Shown here: positions 1-10,800 of the stretch, piece after piece
How positions within the stretch are numbered: the stretch's first letter is position 1
Layout of the letters: every line of letters begins with the position of its first letter
Assembly: GCA_963816925.1 (NCBI GenBank)
Contig: CAWFMY010000005.1
Location: 124,001-188,000, forward strand
Source: CAIWHR01 sp963816925
Lineage (GTDB): Bacteria; Pseudomonadota; Gammaproteobacteria; Burkholderiales; Casimicrobiaceae
Direction of reading: 5' to 3'
DNA length: 64,000 nt
Notes under the pieces: generated by a model
What the model saw: the letters and a program-made list of their open reading frames with translations, nothing else
Databases searched by the model: none
What the model was told of the DNA's origin: nothing
Position numbers and translations under genes: made by a program

Positions 1-320
1 GGTGGTCCCGCGCCAAGCACACCTCCCCTGAGCGTTCGCTCTACCGCGATATCGAACACGCACCGATTGCACAATGTACCACCCGCCGTGCTCGCGAATG
101 TCCGGAAAGGAACGGCAGCGTCGGTCAACGACCATTGTCGGCGAAATCGCGCTACGGCAGCCCTTGGCCGGATTCAGACCGTTCGGACGCGGCGAGATGG
201 ACGACTGGCCCAGTGCCCAACCCGTCCCGGCCAGCACCCGTCTTGACTTGACGCGCTACGCCCGATCGTCGATTTACGCGATGCGCTACGCAGCGCGCCC
301 GCGTGGGCCGCTGCAGGCGC
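1..320. other. intergenic edge, no gene recognised
   Basis: This stretch lies downstream of the recX stop. I see no open frame with recognisable protein character on either strand and no tRNA or clear intrinsic terminator. There is an imperfect GC-rich inverted repeat (GCAGCG / CGCTGC arms) just after recX on the minus strand, without a T-run. Confidence 0.5.
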
Positions 321-804
321 TTACTCAGAGGGCGGATTTCGCAGAAGCTTGAAGATGGCCGACAGCGCGAACCCGCGGCTTTGCAGGAAGCGCACCTGCC
401 GTGCCTTTTCGCGATCGTTGGCGGGCGGCGCGCCGAACTTGCGCAGCCACAGCGCGACCATGGCGTCCTGATCGTCGACGTCGCTCGCGGCCACCGCCGC
501 CGACGCGACATCGGCGTCGACACCCTTCGCCTTGAGCGACGCGGAGATGGCGCGCTTGCTCATCGCGCCCGCCTTTTGCCCGACCAGCGACTTCGCGAAT
601 CGCGCGTCGGAGAGATAGCCGAGCGCTGCTATTTCGTCGAGGACGGCGTCCACCTCGTCGCGCGTGGCGCCGGTCGCGACGAGCTTGTCGCGCAACTCGG
701 CGCGCGAATGTTCCCGTCGCGCGAGATGGCCGATCGCGCTGGCCTTGAGCGATTTCGGCGCCCGCGTCGACTTGCCGGGACGGGCGGCTCCGAACGCCGT
801 GGGA

Positions 805-1860
<1,056 letters not shown>

Positions 1861-1925
1861 GTCAGTAATCTCCGGAGTATCGCCCGGCGGCCTGGCGACC
1901 GGGAAGGCGGGCTTTACGCGGGGGC

Positions 1926-1955
1926 ATCATGGCATAGAACGATCGTTCGATGCAA
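1926..1955 (-). promoter_or_regulatory. probable recA promoter with SOS-box-like palindrome GAACGATCGTTC
   Basis: On the minus strand TTGCAT (1955-1950) and CATGAT (1931-1926) are spaced by 18 bases and could be -35 and -10. The spacer holds the perfect 12-bp palindrome GAACGATCGTTC (1937-1948). GAAC-N4-GTTC is the core of the LexA box known from Gram-positive bacteria; the usual beta/gammaproteobacterial box is CTGT-N8-ACAG, which I do not see here. Position inside the promoter of recA argues for a real operator, but the assignment to LexA is inference. Confidence 0.55.
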
Positions 1956-1984
1956 CCCCCTAAATGGCCTAACCCAGCCTCCAC

Positions 1985-2449
1985 TCAGCGGGACGCCGCG
2001 CGATCCAGGATGCCGTCCAGGGCGACGGCGACGGACGCCTCGCGGACCGCCGCGCGATCCCCGGGAAAGTGGTGCGAAACCGCCTCCACCGCGCCGCCGC
2101 GGACACCCCAGGCGAACCAGACCAGCCCGACGGGCTTGTCCGCCGTTCCGCCCGCCGGACCCGCGACGCCGGTGACGGCCACCGCGATGTCCGCGCGACT
2201 GCGTTCCAGCGCGCCGGAGACCATCTCGCGCGCGGTTGGCTCGCTGACCGCGCCGAATCGGTCCAGCGTTTCCGGTCGAACGCCCAGCAACTCGATCTTC
2301 GCCTCGTTCGAATAGGTGACAAAACCGCGGTCGAACCAGCCCGAGCTGCCGGCGATGTCGGTGATCGCGCCGGCGACGAGTCCGCCAGTGCAGGACTCCG
2401 CGGTCGCGGCGGTCCAGGCGCGGGTGGTCAGCGCCGCACCGACCGCCAT
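1985..2449 (-). CDS. pncC: CinA C-terminal-type nicotinamide-nucleotide amidohydrolase (PncC)
   Basis: The 154-residue product is a stand-alone CinA C-terminal domain, which hydrolyses NMN to nicotinate mononucleotide in pyridine-nucleotide recycling. Family signatures are TAATAESCTGGLVAGAITD near the N-terminus, GSSGWFDRGFVTYSNEAK, and AVTGVAGPAGGTADKPVGLV. It lacks the N-terminal MoCF-like domain of full CinA, as in most proteobacteria. It lies between a GNAT gene and recA on the same strand, the usual cinA-recA order; about 125 bases separate it from recA, which has its own promoter there. Confidence 0.92.
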   Translation of the reverse strand: MAVGAALTTRAWTAATAESCTGGLVAGAITDIAGSSGWFDRGFVTYSNEAKIELLGVRPETLDRFGAVSEPTAREMVSGALERSRADIAVAVTGVAGPAGGTADKPVGLVWFAWGVRGGAVEAVSHHFPGDRAAVREASVAVALDGILDRAASR

Positions 2450-2473
2450 CGATCGTTCACGAATCGTAGGGCA

Positions 2474-3259
2474 TCACTCGCAACGCCCCGGCGGACCACG
2501 ATAGTGATAGCTGTAGATCGTCGCGAATCCGAACTTGCGGTAGATCGCGATCGCCGGCGCGTTGTCGGCGCTGACCTGCAGGTAGGCCACGTTCGCGCCA
2601 TGCTGCCACGCCCACGACAGCAGCGACGCGCATGCGAGCGTCGCGTACCCCTTCCCGCGCGCATCTTCCGCGGTGACCACGTCGTACACGCCGACGAGCT
2701 CGCCTTCGACCGCCACCTGCGCGGTGCAGACGACGCGGCCGGCCGCGCTGATCGCAACACATCGCTTGTCGAGCGGCGAATTCTCGAGGCGCTCGCGATG
2801 GGCCTCGCGCTGCCCGACCGTGGAACTGCGCAGCTCGCCGACGGCCTCGACGAACGCCGCTGCCCCCAGCGCCGCGATCTCGACGTCTTCCTGCGCATCG
2901 GGAATCGCCGGGGCCTCGCAGAGCTCCATCGCCTGCACCAGCGTTTCGTCGAAGGCCAGGTAGCCGCGCGCGGCGAGAACGTCTTCGAGATCGGCGGGAC
3001 AATTGAACGGCGTCATCCGGAAGAGCGGCGCCAGCCCGTGCTGTGCGTAGATCCTTTCGCAATGCTCGATCTTGCGCGGCAGCGGCAGCGTCGAGCCGAA
3101 AAACGCATTGACGCTTCGCCCGCGCTTCGCCTTTCCGGCCGACAGCTTCAGCAGCCAGCCGTCGTAGAAGAGCTGCCGCTGCGTCTGCATCGCGTTGAGG
3201 CCCGCCTCCTCGATCCGCCGCGGATCGAGGCGCGCCGATTCGGTGCAGGCGCCGGTCAT
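2474..3259 (-). CDS. GNAT-family N-acetyltransferase
   Basis: The 261-residue protein has a C-terminal GNAT fold with the acetyl-CoA pyrophosphate-binding signature as TAEDARGKGYATLACASLL and the family end pattern YLQVSADNAPAIAIYRKFGF. The N-terminal half (about 120 residues, FYDGWLLKLSAGKAKRGRSVNAFF) resembles the extra domain of two-domain GNATs of unknown substrate. The ATG at 3259 overlaps the pgpA stop (ATGA), so this start is preferred over longer in-frame extensions, which would overlap pgpA. Substrate cannot be told from sequence. Confidence 0.85.
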   Translation of the reverse strand: MTGACTESARLDPRRIEEAGLNAMQTQRQLFYDGWLLKLSAGKAKRGRSVNAFFGSTLPLPRKIEHCERIYAQHGLAPLFRMTPFNCPADLEDVLAARGYLAFDETLVQAMELCEAPAIPDAQEDVEIAALGAAAFVEAVGELRSSTVGQREAHRERLENSPLDKRCVAISAAGRVVCTAQVAVEGELVGVYDVVTAEDARGKGYATLACASLLSWAWQHGANVAYLQVSADNAPAIAIYRKFGFATIYSYHYRGPPGRCE

Positions 3260-3744
3260 CCGAAAAGACGCTGCCAAAGCGCGAACACGAGCAGCGTATA
3301 GCCGGCCGCGAGCAGGTCGTCCAGCATCACGCCGGTGCCGTTCTTCATCGCGCGGTCGAGCTGCCGGATCGGCGGCGGCTTGAAAATGTCGAACAGGCGA
3401 AAGAGCAGGAAGGCGATCGCGACCCGGAGCGCGTCGTCGCCGACGAAATAGAGCACGAGCAGGAACGCGACGACCTCGTCCCAGACGATCGCGCCGTGAT
3501 CGGGGACGCCGAGGTTGCGCCCGGTGATGCCGCACACCCAGATGCCGATCAGCGCGAACGCGACGATCGCGACGAACAGGAACGGATCCGGCAGGGTCGC
3601 GCGGAGCGCCATGGCGATCGGAATCGCGAGCAGCGTGCCGAACGTTCCCGGGGCCACGGGCGCGAGGCCGGCGCCGAATCCGAGCGCGATGAAATGCGCT
3701 GGATGGCTCACCAGGAAGTGCAGCGGTGGCGCCTTCGCCTTCAT
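3256..3744 (-). CDS. pgpA: Phosphatidylglycerophosphatase A
   Basis: PgpA dephosphorylates phosphatidylglycerol phosphate in the inner membrane, the last step of phosphatidylglycerol synthesis. The 162-residue product matches the family in length and carries GFGAGLAPVAPGTFGTLLAIP, then hydrophobic segments, GAIVWDEVVAFLLVLYF and the C-terminal FDIFKPPPIRQLDR. Both ends overlap neighbours by ATGA (thiL upstream, GNAT downstream), indicating translational coupling. thiL-pgpA is a conserved proteobacterial pair. Confidence 0.95.
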   Translation of the reverse strand: MKAKAPPLHFLVSHPAHFIALGFGAGLAPVAPGTFGTLLAIPIAMALRATLPDPFLFVAIVAFALIGIWVCGITGRNLGVPDHGAIVWDEVVAFLLVLYFVGDDALRVAIAFLLFRLFDIFKPPPIRQLDRAMKNGTGVMLDDLLAAGYTLLVFALWQRLFG

Positions 3745-4721
3745 GATTCCGCGTTCGTGAAATGGTTGTACGCGCGCGGCAGCGTCGGCAGCGGGACGCC
3801 GCGCTCGTCGATCACCACGAGCCCCGGCGGTTCCACGATCGAACCAATGCGCGTCAGCGGCAGCGCGAGTTTCGCCGCGATTTCGGCGATGCGCCGCGCA
3901 TCGGACGGCGCGGCGGTGAACACCAGCTCGTAATCGTCGCCGCCGGCGAGCAGGCATGCGAGCGCAAGATCGCGTTCGCCCCCCGCGAGCATCGCCCCGA
4001 GCGCTTTCGAGCGCGGGAGCGCACCCATTTCGACGACGGCGCCGACCTGCGAGCGTTCGAGGATGTGGCCGAGATCGCCGGTGAGACCGTCCGACACGTC
4101 GATCGCCGCGGAGGCCACGCCGCGCAGCGCAATGCCGAGCGCAATGCGCGGCTGCGGCATGTCGAGACGCAGGCGGACCGCGGCGAGCGCATCGGCGGCG
4201 AGAAAGCCGCGGCCGCCCAGGACCGCGACCGCGAGCGCGGCATCGCCCAACGCTCCCGACGCGTAGATGTCGTCGCCCGTCCGCGCCCCGTCGCGCCGCA
4301 GCGCCTGCCCGGACGGTGTTTCGCCGAGGATCGTGACGCACAGGTTGCGCGGCCCGCGCGTCGTGTCGCCGCCGACGAGATCGACGGCATGCGCATCGGC
4401 AAGCGCGTGAAAGCCGCGCGCGAACGCCTCGAGCCACGCCGGATCGCTGTCCGGCAGCGCGCCCGCCAAAAGCGCCCAGCGCGGCGTCGCGCCCATCGCC
4501 GCCATGTCGGAGAGATTCACCGCCAGCGCCTTGTGCCCGAGCCGTTCGGGATCCGCGCCAGGGAAAAAATGCCGGCCCTCGACCAGCATGTCGACCGAGA
4601 CCGCGAGCTCGCAGCCGGGCGTGGGCACGAGCAGCGCCGCATCGTCGCCGACCCCGAGCACGACCGACCGCGATCGCGGCGGCCGCGAAAAGAAGCGTTC
4701 GATCAGCTCGAATTCGTCCAC
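3741..4721 (-). CDS. thiL: Thiamine-monophosphate kinase
   Basis: ThiL phosphorylates thiamine monophosphate to the active cofactor thiamine diphosphate. The 326-residue protein has the PurM/AIR-synthase-like fold signatures: GVGDDAALL near residue 23, SVDMLVEGRHF, GHKALAVNLSDMAAMGA, LVGGDTTRG, IDVSDGLTGDLGHILERS and AGGDDYELVFT. Its stop overlaps the pgpA start. It belongs to the minus-strand block nusB-(solute-binding protein)-thiL-pgpA. Confidence 0.96.
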   Translation of the reverse strand: MDEFELIERFFSRPPRSRSVVLGVGDDAALLVPTPGCELAVSVDMLVEGRHFFPGADPERLGHKALAVNLSDMAAMGATPRWALLAGALPDSDPAWLEAFARGFHALADAHAVDLVGGDTTRGPRNLCVTILGETPSGQALRRDGARTGDDIYASGALGDAALAVAVLGGRGFLAADALAAVRLRLDMPQPRIALGIALRGVASAAIDVSDGLTGDLGHILERSQVGAVVEMGALPRSKALGAMLAGGERDLALACLLAGGDDYELVFTAAPSDARRIAEIAAKLALPLTRIGSIVEPPGLVVIDERGVPLPTLPRAYNHFTNAES

Positions 4722-4755
4722 GCGGGGATTGTAGAGCGAAACGAGCGCGGTTTCG

Positions 4756-5802
4756 TCAGCGCGGCGCGTCGCCGATCTCGCGCTGCCAGCGCGCGAGGAG
4801 CCGCTTTTTCTCGGCCGGCACGCCGAATCGGGCGGGGTCGACGTCGATGACGCGAGCGTTCGCGTACCGCGCTGCTTCCGGCCGCACCTCGGCGAAACGG
4901 TTGGCCGGCAGGATGAGATTGCGCGTTCGATTGGCGAGCTCCTGCGCGTTGCGGGTCAGCGCCCAGTCGTAGAAAGCGCGCGCGTCGGCGGGATTCGGCC
5001 CGCCCGCGACGATCGCCATGCCGCCGAGCGCGTCACCCGTGCCCTCGCAGGGAATCGTCACATCCACCGGAAAGCCCGCCAGCTGCTGCGTCACGAACTC
5101 GTGGACGAAGGTCACCCCGACCGCGACTTCGCCGCGCGCGACGGAGGGTCCTTGCGCCGTTCCCGATTGCGTGTACCGGATCACGTTGGCGTCGAGGCGC
5201 TTCAGGTAGTCGAATGCGGCGTCCTCGCCGTGGAGCGCGACCAGCGTCGCGAGTATCGTGTAGCCGGTACCGCTCGTCACCGGATTGGAGAGCTCGATCT
5301 CCTTGCGAAATTCGGGCTTCGCGAGGTCCGCCCAGCAGCGCGGCGTGCTCAAGCCGCGCTTCGCCAGCAATCCGGGGTTCGTGCCGAAGCCGATGATGAT
5401 GCGGTAGATCGCGACGGCGCGGTCGCCGGTCGCGTCCGCCTGACGCTGCGCCCACGGATAGAGGTCGACGAGCTTCGGCGAGCGATACGGGGCGAACAGG
5501 CCTTCGGCGACGCCCTGCAGGAACGAATCGAACGTGCCGCCGTACCAGAGATCGGCCTTCGGATTGTCGCGCTCCGCGCGGAGCTGCGCATAGACTTCGC
5601 CAGTGGCCTTGCGCGTCATCGCAACGACGGTGCCGGTCTCGCGCGTGAACGCCTGCGCGGCGAGCTCGCACGCATCCGGGTCGTGCGTGCAGTAGACGAC
5701 GAGGGGTCCGGCTTGCACCGGCAGCGGCGCGGCAACCAGCATGGCAAGCAGCACGAGCGCGACGAGCGTCCCGCCCGCGGACCGCCGCATCAGGCGAAAC
5801 AT
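4756..5802 (-). CDS. Periplasmic ABC-transporter solute-binding protein, iron(III)/phosphonate-like (orphan)
   Basis: The 348-residue product starts with a Sec signal (hydrophobic segment after MRRSAGG, cleavage near VQAGP) and continues as a family-1/6 extracellular solute-binding protein: LVVYCTHDPDACELAAQAF, KADLWYGGTFDSFLQG, SNPVTSGTGYTILATLVAL and TFVHEFVTQQ. Relatives bind Fe3+ or 2-aminoethylphosphonate; ligand here is unknown. No permease or ATPase gene is nearby. It sits between nusB (7 bases after its start) and thiL (34 bases), a place normally free of transport genes. Confidence 0.85.
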   Translation of the reverse strand: MFRLMRRSAGGTLVALVLLAMLVAAPLPVQAGPLVVYCTHDPDACELAAQAFTRETGTVVAMTRKATGEVYAQLRAERDNPKADLWYGGTFDSFLQGVAEGLFAPYRSPKLVDLYPWAQRQADATGDRAVAIYRIIIGFGTNPGLLAKRGLSTPRCWADLAKPEFRKEIELSNPVTSGTGYTILATLVALHGEDAAFDYLKRLDANVIRYTQSGTAQGPSVARGEVAVGVTFVHEFVTQQLAGFPVDVTIPCEGTGDALGGMAIVAGGPNPADARAFYDWALTRNAQELANRTRNLILPANRFAEVRPEAARYANARVIDVDPARFGVPAEKKRLLARWQREIGDAPR

Positions 5803-5809
5803 CGCGGGA

Positions 5810-6265
5810 TCAGCCGGCGCCGGCGGCGCGCTCGGCGGCGAGCGCGCGGATCTCGTCGGCGCGCAGGTCGGCGGCGACCTTGTCCAGCACGCCGTTGACG
5901 AACTTGTGACCGTCGGTCCCGCCGTAGGATTTCGCGAGCTCGACCGCCTCGTTGATCACCACGCGATACGGAATCTCGAGGCGGTGCTGCAATTCCCAGG
6001 TGCCGATGACGAGGATCGCGCGCTCGATGGGCGAGAGCCCGTCGGCCGCGCGGTTGAGCCATGGCGCCATGCGCTCCACCAGCGCCGGCTCGTCGCCGGT
6101 GACGCCCGCCCACAGCTCGTCGAAGTACACGTGGTCGGCCAGCGCGAAGCCGCTCGCGTCGGCGAGCTGCGCGCGGATCGCCGGGACCGCATTGCCCGAC
6201 AGTTGCCGCTGGTAGAGGCCCTGCAGCGCGAACTCGCGGGCACGACGGCGCGGATTGGTCCTCAT
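5810..6265 (-). CDS. nusB: Transcription antitermination factor NusB
   Basis: NusB, with NusE, binds boxA RNA and promotes antitermination on rRNA operons. The 151-residue protein has the N-terminal RRRAREFALQGLYQRQLSG, the central ERAILVIGTWELQHR and the C-terminal YRVVINEAVELAKSYGGTDGHKFVNGVLDK pattern (read in pieces along residues 95-125). It follows ribH by 18 bases, the common ribH-nusB arrangement. Confidence 0.96.
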   Translation of the reverse strand: MRTNPRRRAREFALQGLYQRQLSGNAVPAIRAQLADASGFALADHVYFDELWAGVTGDEPALVERMAPWLNRAADGLSPIERAILVIGTWELQHRLEIPYRVVINEAVELAKSYGGTDGHKFVNGVLDKVAADLRADEIRALAAERAAGAG

Positions 6266-6283
6266 CGCTGCCTGCCGGGGCGG

Positions 6284-6751
6284 CTAGAGATCATCGATCG
6301 CGTCCAGCAGGTTCGCGAGCTCGAGCGCCGCCTGCGCCGCCTCGAAACCCTTCGTGTCGGCACGCTCGAGCGCCTGTGCCTCTGTGTCCGTCGTCAGGAT
6401 GCCGTTGCCGATCGGGATGCCGAACTCGAGCTGCACGCCGGCCACACCCGCCGCCGATTCGTTGGCGACGATCTCGAAATGATAGGTCTCGCCGCGAATC
6501 ACGGCGCCGAGCGCCACCAGCGCATCGAAGTCCCCCGCTTGCGCGAGCCGCTGCAGCGCGAGCGGCGATTCCAGCGCGCCCGGCACCGACACGACCACCG
6601 TGTCGCGCTCCGCGACGCCGGCTTCGGCCAGCGCGCGCAGCGCCCCCGCGAGCAGCTTGTCGCCGATGGCGCCGTTGAAGCGCGACACGACGACGCCGAC
6701 GCGGCGGCCGTCGCCGGATGTGTTCGATGGAATGCGCATCACGTCGGACAT
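6284..6751 (-). CDS. ribH: 6,7-dimethyl-8-ribityllumazine synthase
   Basis: RibH condenses the ribitylaminouracil with dihydroxybutanone phosphate to give lumazine, the penultimate riboflavin step. The 155-residue product has VGVVVSRFNGAIGDKLLAGA, VPGALESPLALQRLA and GAVIRGETYHFEIVANES with the catalytic His, then GIPIGNGILTTDTEAQALER. ATG at 6751 lies 5 bases after the ribBA stop. Downstream is nusB. Confidence 0.97.
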   Translation of the reverse strand: MSDVMRIPSNTSGDGRRVGVVVSRFNGAIGDKLLAGALRALAEAGVAERDTVVVSVPGALESPLALQRLAQAGDFDALVALGAVIRGETYHFEIVANESAAGVAGVQLEFGIPIGNGILTTDTEAQALERADTKGFEAAQAALELANLLDAIDDL

Positions 6752-6756
6752 GGCCG

Positions 6757-7863
6757 TCACGACGCCTTGCGCTGGGCGGGTTGCTCGATGTATCCCGTCA
6801 CTTCGAGGTCGAAGCCGGCCATGCTCGGCATCTTGCGCGGCTTCGCCATGAGGCGCATCCGGCCGACATTGAGATCGCGCAGGATCTGCGCGCCGATCCC
6901 GTAGTTGCGCAGGTCCATTTTCGGCGAGACCGCGGCGTCGGCGGCCACGGCGCGGCGGCGCAGCTCCTGCGCGCTTTCCGGCCGGTGCAGCAGCACGACC
7001 ACGCCGCGGCCGGCTTCGGCGACGGCGGCGAGCGCGGCCGGGATCGTCCACGAATGCGACGTGCTGTCGGTGTCGAGAAGGTCCATGACCGACAGCGGCT
7101 CGTGCACGCGCACGAGCGTCTCGGTATCCGGCGACAGCGGCCCGCGCACGAGCGCCAGGTGCGTCGCGTCGGTCAATTTGTCGCGGTAGACGACGAGGCG
7201 GAACGCGCCGTGCTCCGTCGTCAGCGGGCGCTCGGCGATCCGCTCGACCAGTCGCTCGGTGCGGCTGCGATGGTGGATCAGGTCGGCAATCGTGCCGATC
7301 TTGAGGCCATGCGCCTGCGCGAACGGGATCAGGTCGGGCAGCCGCGCCATCGTGCCGTCGTCGTTCATGATCTCGCACAGCACCGCCGACGGATTGAGCC
7401 CGGCGAGCCGCGTCAGGTCGCAGCAGGCCTCCGTATGGCCGGCGCGGGACAGCACGCCGCCCGGCTGCGCAATCAGCGGGAACACGTGCCCCGGCTGCAC
7501 GATGTCCTCGGGCCGGGCGTCCGGACGCGCCGCGACCTCGACCGTGTGCGCCCGGTCGGCGGCGGAAATGCCGGTGCTGATGCCCTCGGCGGCCTCGATC
7601 GACACCGTGAAGTTCGTGCCATGCACCGAGCGGTTGTGCGACGTCATCGGCGGCAGGCGCAAGCGCTCCGCATGCTCGGCGGTGATCGGCATGCAGATCA
7701 GGCCGCGGCCGTGCTTCGCCAGGAAGTTGATCTTTTCGGGCGTGACGAAGTCGGCGGCGAACACGAGGTCGCCCTCGTTCTCGCGGTCCTCCTCGTCGAC
7801 CAGGACGATCATGCGGCCGGCCTTGAGGTCGGCGATGATTTCGGCGGTGGTGCTGAGCGTCAT
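6757..7863 (-). CDS. ribBA: RibBA: DHBP synthase with degenerate GTP cyclohydrolase II-like domain
   Basis: The N-terminal about 200 residues are an intact 3,4-dihydroxy-2-butanone-4-phosphate synthase (LVDEEDRENEGDLVFAADF, SVHGTNFTVSIEA, GHVFPLIAQPGGVLSRAGHT EA), which converts ribulose 5-phosphate to the lumazine precursor. The C-terminal part aligns with GTP cyclohydrolase II and keeps the end pattern RNYGIGAQILRDLNVGRMRL, but where active enzymes carry three zinc-binding cysteines it reads LVRVHEPLSVMDLLDT, with none. This second domain is therefore probably not a cyclohydrolase, as in the RibX-like domains known in proteobacteria; a separate RibA would be needed elsewhere. Only 30 bases separate it from the RND pump gene. 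Confidence 0.93.
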   Translation of the reverse strand: MTLSTTAEIIADLKAGRMIVLVDEEDRENEGDLVFAADFVTPEKINFLAKHGRGLICMPITAEHAERLRLPPMTSHNRSVHGTNFTVSIEAAEGISTGISAADRAHTVEVAARPDARPEDIVQPGHVFPLIAQPGGVLSRAGHTEACCDLTRLAGLNPSAVLCEIMNDDGTMARLPDLIPFAQAHGLKIGTIADLIHHRSRTERLVERIAERPLTTEHGAFRLVVYRDKLTDATHLALVRGPLSPDTETLVRVHEPLSVMDLLDTDSTSHSWTIPAALAAVAEAGRGVVVLLHRPESAQELRRRAVAADAAVSPKMDLRNYGIGAQILRDLNVGRMRLMAKPRKMPSMAGFDLEVTGYIEQPAQRKAS

Positions 7864-7893
7864 GAGGGCGAGACGGGCGGAAAAACGATCATT

Positions 7894-10800
7894 TTACTCC
7901 GCGGACCGCCGCACGCGGAACCACGCGGCATAGAGCGCCGGCAGGAAGACGAGCGTCAGCACCGTCGCGACGAGAATTCCGCCCATCATCGCGACCGCCA
8001 TCGGCCCGAAAAAGGCGCTGCGGACCAGCGGAATCATCCCCAGCACGGCGGCGGCCGCGGTCAGCACGATCGGCCGGAAGCGGCGCGTCGTCGCGCCCAC
8101 GATTGCCTCCCATGGCGCGTGGCCGGCGGTGACGTCCTGCTCGATCTGGTCGACGAGGATGATCGAGTTGCGCATGATGATGCCGGAGAGCGCAATCGTC
8201 CCCAGCATGGCGACGAATCCGAACGGCAGTCCCGACACGAGGAGTCCCGCCGTGACGCCGATCAATCCCAGCGGCGCGGTCAGGAGCACCATCAGCGTGC
8301 GCGAGAAGCTCCGCAACTGGATCACGAGCAGCGTGACGATCGTCAGCAGCATCAGCGGGACGCCGGCGACGATCGATTTCTGTCCGCGGGCCGAATCCTC
8401 GATGGCGCCGCCGATTTCGATGCGATAGCCGAGCGGCAGCTCCGCGCGCAGCGCTTCGAGCCGCGGGTCGATCCGCTTCGTGACGTCCGGCCCCTGCGCG
8501 TCACCCAGCACGTCGCCGCGGACGGTGACCGTCGGCAGGCGGTCGCGCCGCCAGATGATGCCGTCCTCCTGCTCGTAGCGGATATCGGCGATCTGGGTGA
8601 TCGACACCGCCTTGCCGCTGCGCGAGGGCAGCGCGAGGTCCTTGAGGAACGAGAGCTTCGCGCGCTCGTCGGGCGCGCCGCGCAGCAGGACTTCGATCTG
8701 CTTGTCGCGCTCGCGCACATAGGTCACCGAAAGCCCGGACACCGAATTGTTGAGGAACGCGGCGAGATCCTGAGACGAGAATCCCAGCACCCGCGCCTTG
8801 TTCTGATCGACGACGAGGCGAATCACCTTGGTCGGCTCGTCGGAGTCGAATTGCGCATTGGCCACCGCGGGATCGGCGCGCACGACCGCCATCACTTTCT
8901 GCGCGATCGAGCGCACCCGCGCGAGGTCTTCGCCGGACACCCGGAACTGCACCGGGAATCCGACGGGCGGCCCGTTCTCCAGGCGCGACACGCGGCCGCG
9001 CAGCGCCGGAAAATCGTCGTCGAAGAGCTGCACGAGCCGGGCGCGCAACCGCTCGCGCTCGTCGTTGCTCTTCGCGACCAGCACGAACTGGGCGAAGTTC
9101 GAGCTTTGCAGTTGCTGGTCGAGCGGCAGGTAGAAGCGCGGGCTGCCCACCCCGACGTAGGCGACATAGCTCTCGACCCCCGTTTCGGCATCGAGAATCT
9201 TCTCCATCTTCTTCGCCTCGCCGAGAGTCGCCGCGAATGAGCTTCCCTCGGGCAACCGCAGGTCGACGATGAGTTCGGGCCGCGACGACGAGGGGAAGAA
9301 TTGCTGCGGGACGAAGCGGAACGCGACCATCGCCGCCGCGAACACCGCGAGCGTGCCGCCGATCACCACGAAGCGGTGCGCGACGCTCCAATCAACGAGC
9401 GCCCGGAAGCGCCGGTAGAACGGCGTGTCGTAGACGCGATCGGGTTCGCCATGCGCGGCGTCACGCGGCACGGGTTCCGGCAGGCCGCGCATCCTGGCAA
9501 GCATTCGGGCCGTCCACGATGCGCGCCGCGCCTTCGTGAAATCGGGCAGCATCCGATAGCCGAGATACGGGATCGCGATCACCGCGACGAACCACGACGC
9601 GATCAGCGCGATCGCCGACACCTCGAACAGCGAGCGCGTGTACTCGCCGGTGCCGCTCTTCGCGGTCGCGATCGGGAGGAACCCGGCGACGGTCACGAGC
9701 GTGCCGGTCAGCATCGGAAATGCGGTGCTGGTGTACGCGAAGCTCGCCGCGCGGAAACGGTCGAAGCCCTGCTCCAGCTTGATCGCCATCATCTCGACGG
9801 CGATGATCGCGTCGTCGACGAGGAGTCCGAGCGACAGGATCAGCGCCCCGAGCGAGATCTTGTGGAGACCGATGTCGAAGATGTTCATGAAGACGAACGT
9901 CATCGCGAGGACCAGCGGGATCGAGACGGCGACCACGAGCCCGGTGCGCAGGCCCAGGCTCACGAGCGACACGGCCAACACGATCGCGACCGCTTCCGCG
10001 AGCGAGCGCAGGAACTCGCGGACCGATCGCGAGACGGCGCGCGGCATGCTGGCCACGTGCCCGATCTCCACCCCGGCGGGCAGCCCCGCTTCAACCGTCA
10101 CGAGCTTCGCATCGAGCGCGCGCCCGAGGTCGATCACGTCGCCGCCCTTCACCATCGTGACGCCGATGCCAAGGGCCTCGCGGCCGTGCCAGCGCATCTT
10201 CTGCTGCGGCGGATCGACGTAGCCGCGCGAGATGTCGGCGATGTCGCCCAGGCGGAAGACGCGGTTGTTGGCGCGGATCGCAATGTCGCGCACGGCGTCC
10301 AGCGAATCGAACGCGCCGGTCGGACGGAGGTAGATGCGGTCGGTGGCGGTTTCGAAGGCGCCGGCGGCGGCGATCGCGTTCTGCGCGGCCAGCGTCTGCA
10401 CGATCTGCGCGGGCTCGACGCCGAGCAGCGCCAGGCGCGCGTTCGACATCTCGACGTAGATCTTCTCGTCCTGCTCGCCGATGAAGTCGACCTTCGCCAC
10501 GCCGGGCACGCGGAGCAGCTCCGCGCGGACCCGGTCGCCGAACTCCTTCAAGTCCTTGTACGCGAAGCCCTCGCCGGTGATCGCGTAGATGTTCGTATAG
10601 GTGTCGCCGAACTCGTCGTTGAAGAACGGGCCCTGGATGCCGGTGGGCAGCGTGTTCCTGATGTCGCCGATCTTTTTCCGGACCTGATACTGGAGGTCGG
10701 GAATCGACGTGGATGGCAGCGTGTCCTTGAACGACACGAAGACGAGCGATTCGCCCGGCTTCGAGTAGCTTCGCACCCACTCGAGCGGCATTTCCTGCAG

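Noticed and set aside
7864..7893. FMN riboswitch upstream of ribBA
   Set aside because: Only 30 bases separate ribBA from the preceding gene; no RFN element can fit and none is seen before ribD or ribE.
6718..9240. 840-residue plus-strand open frame opposite ribBA and the RND pump
   Set aside because: Low-complexity Arg/His/Asp-rich shadow with no protein-family character.
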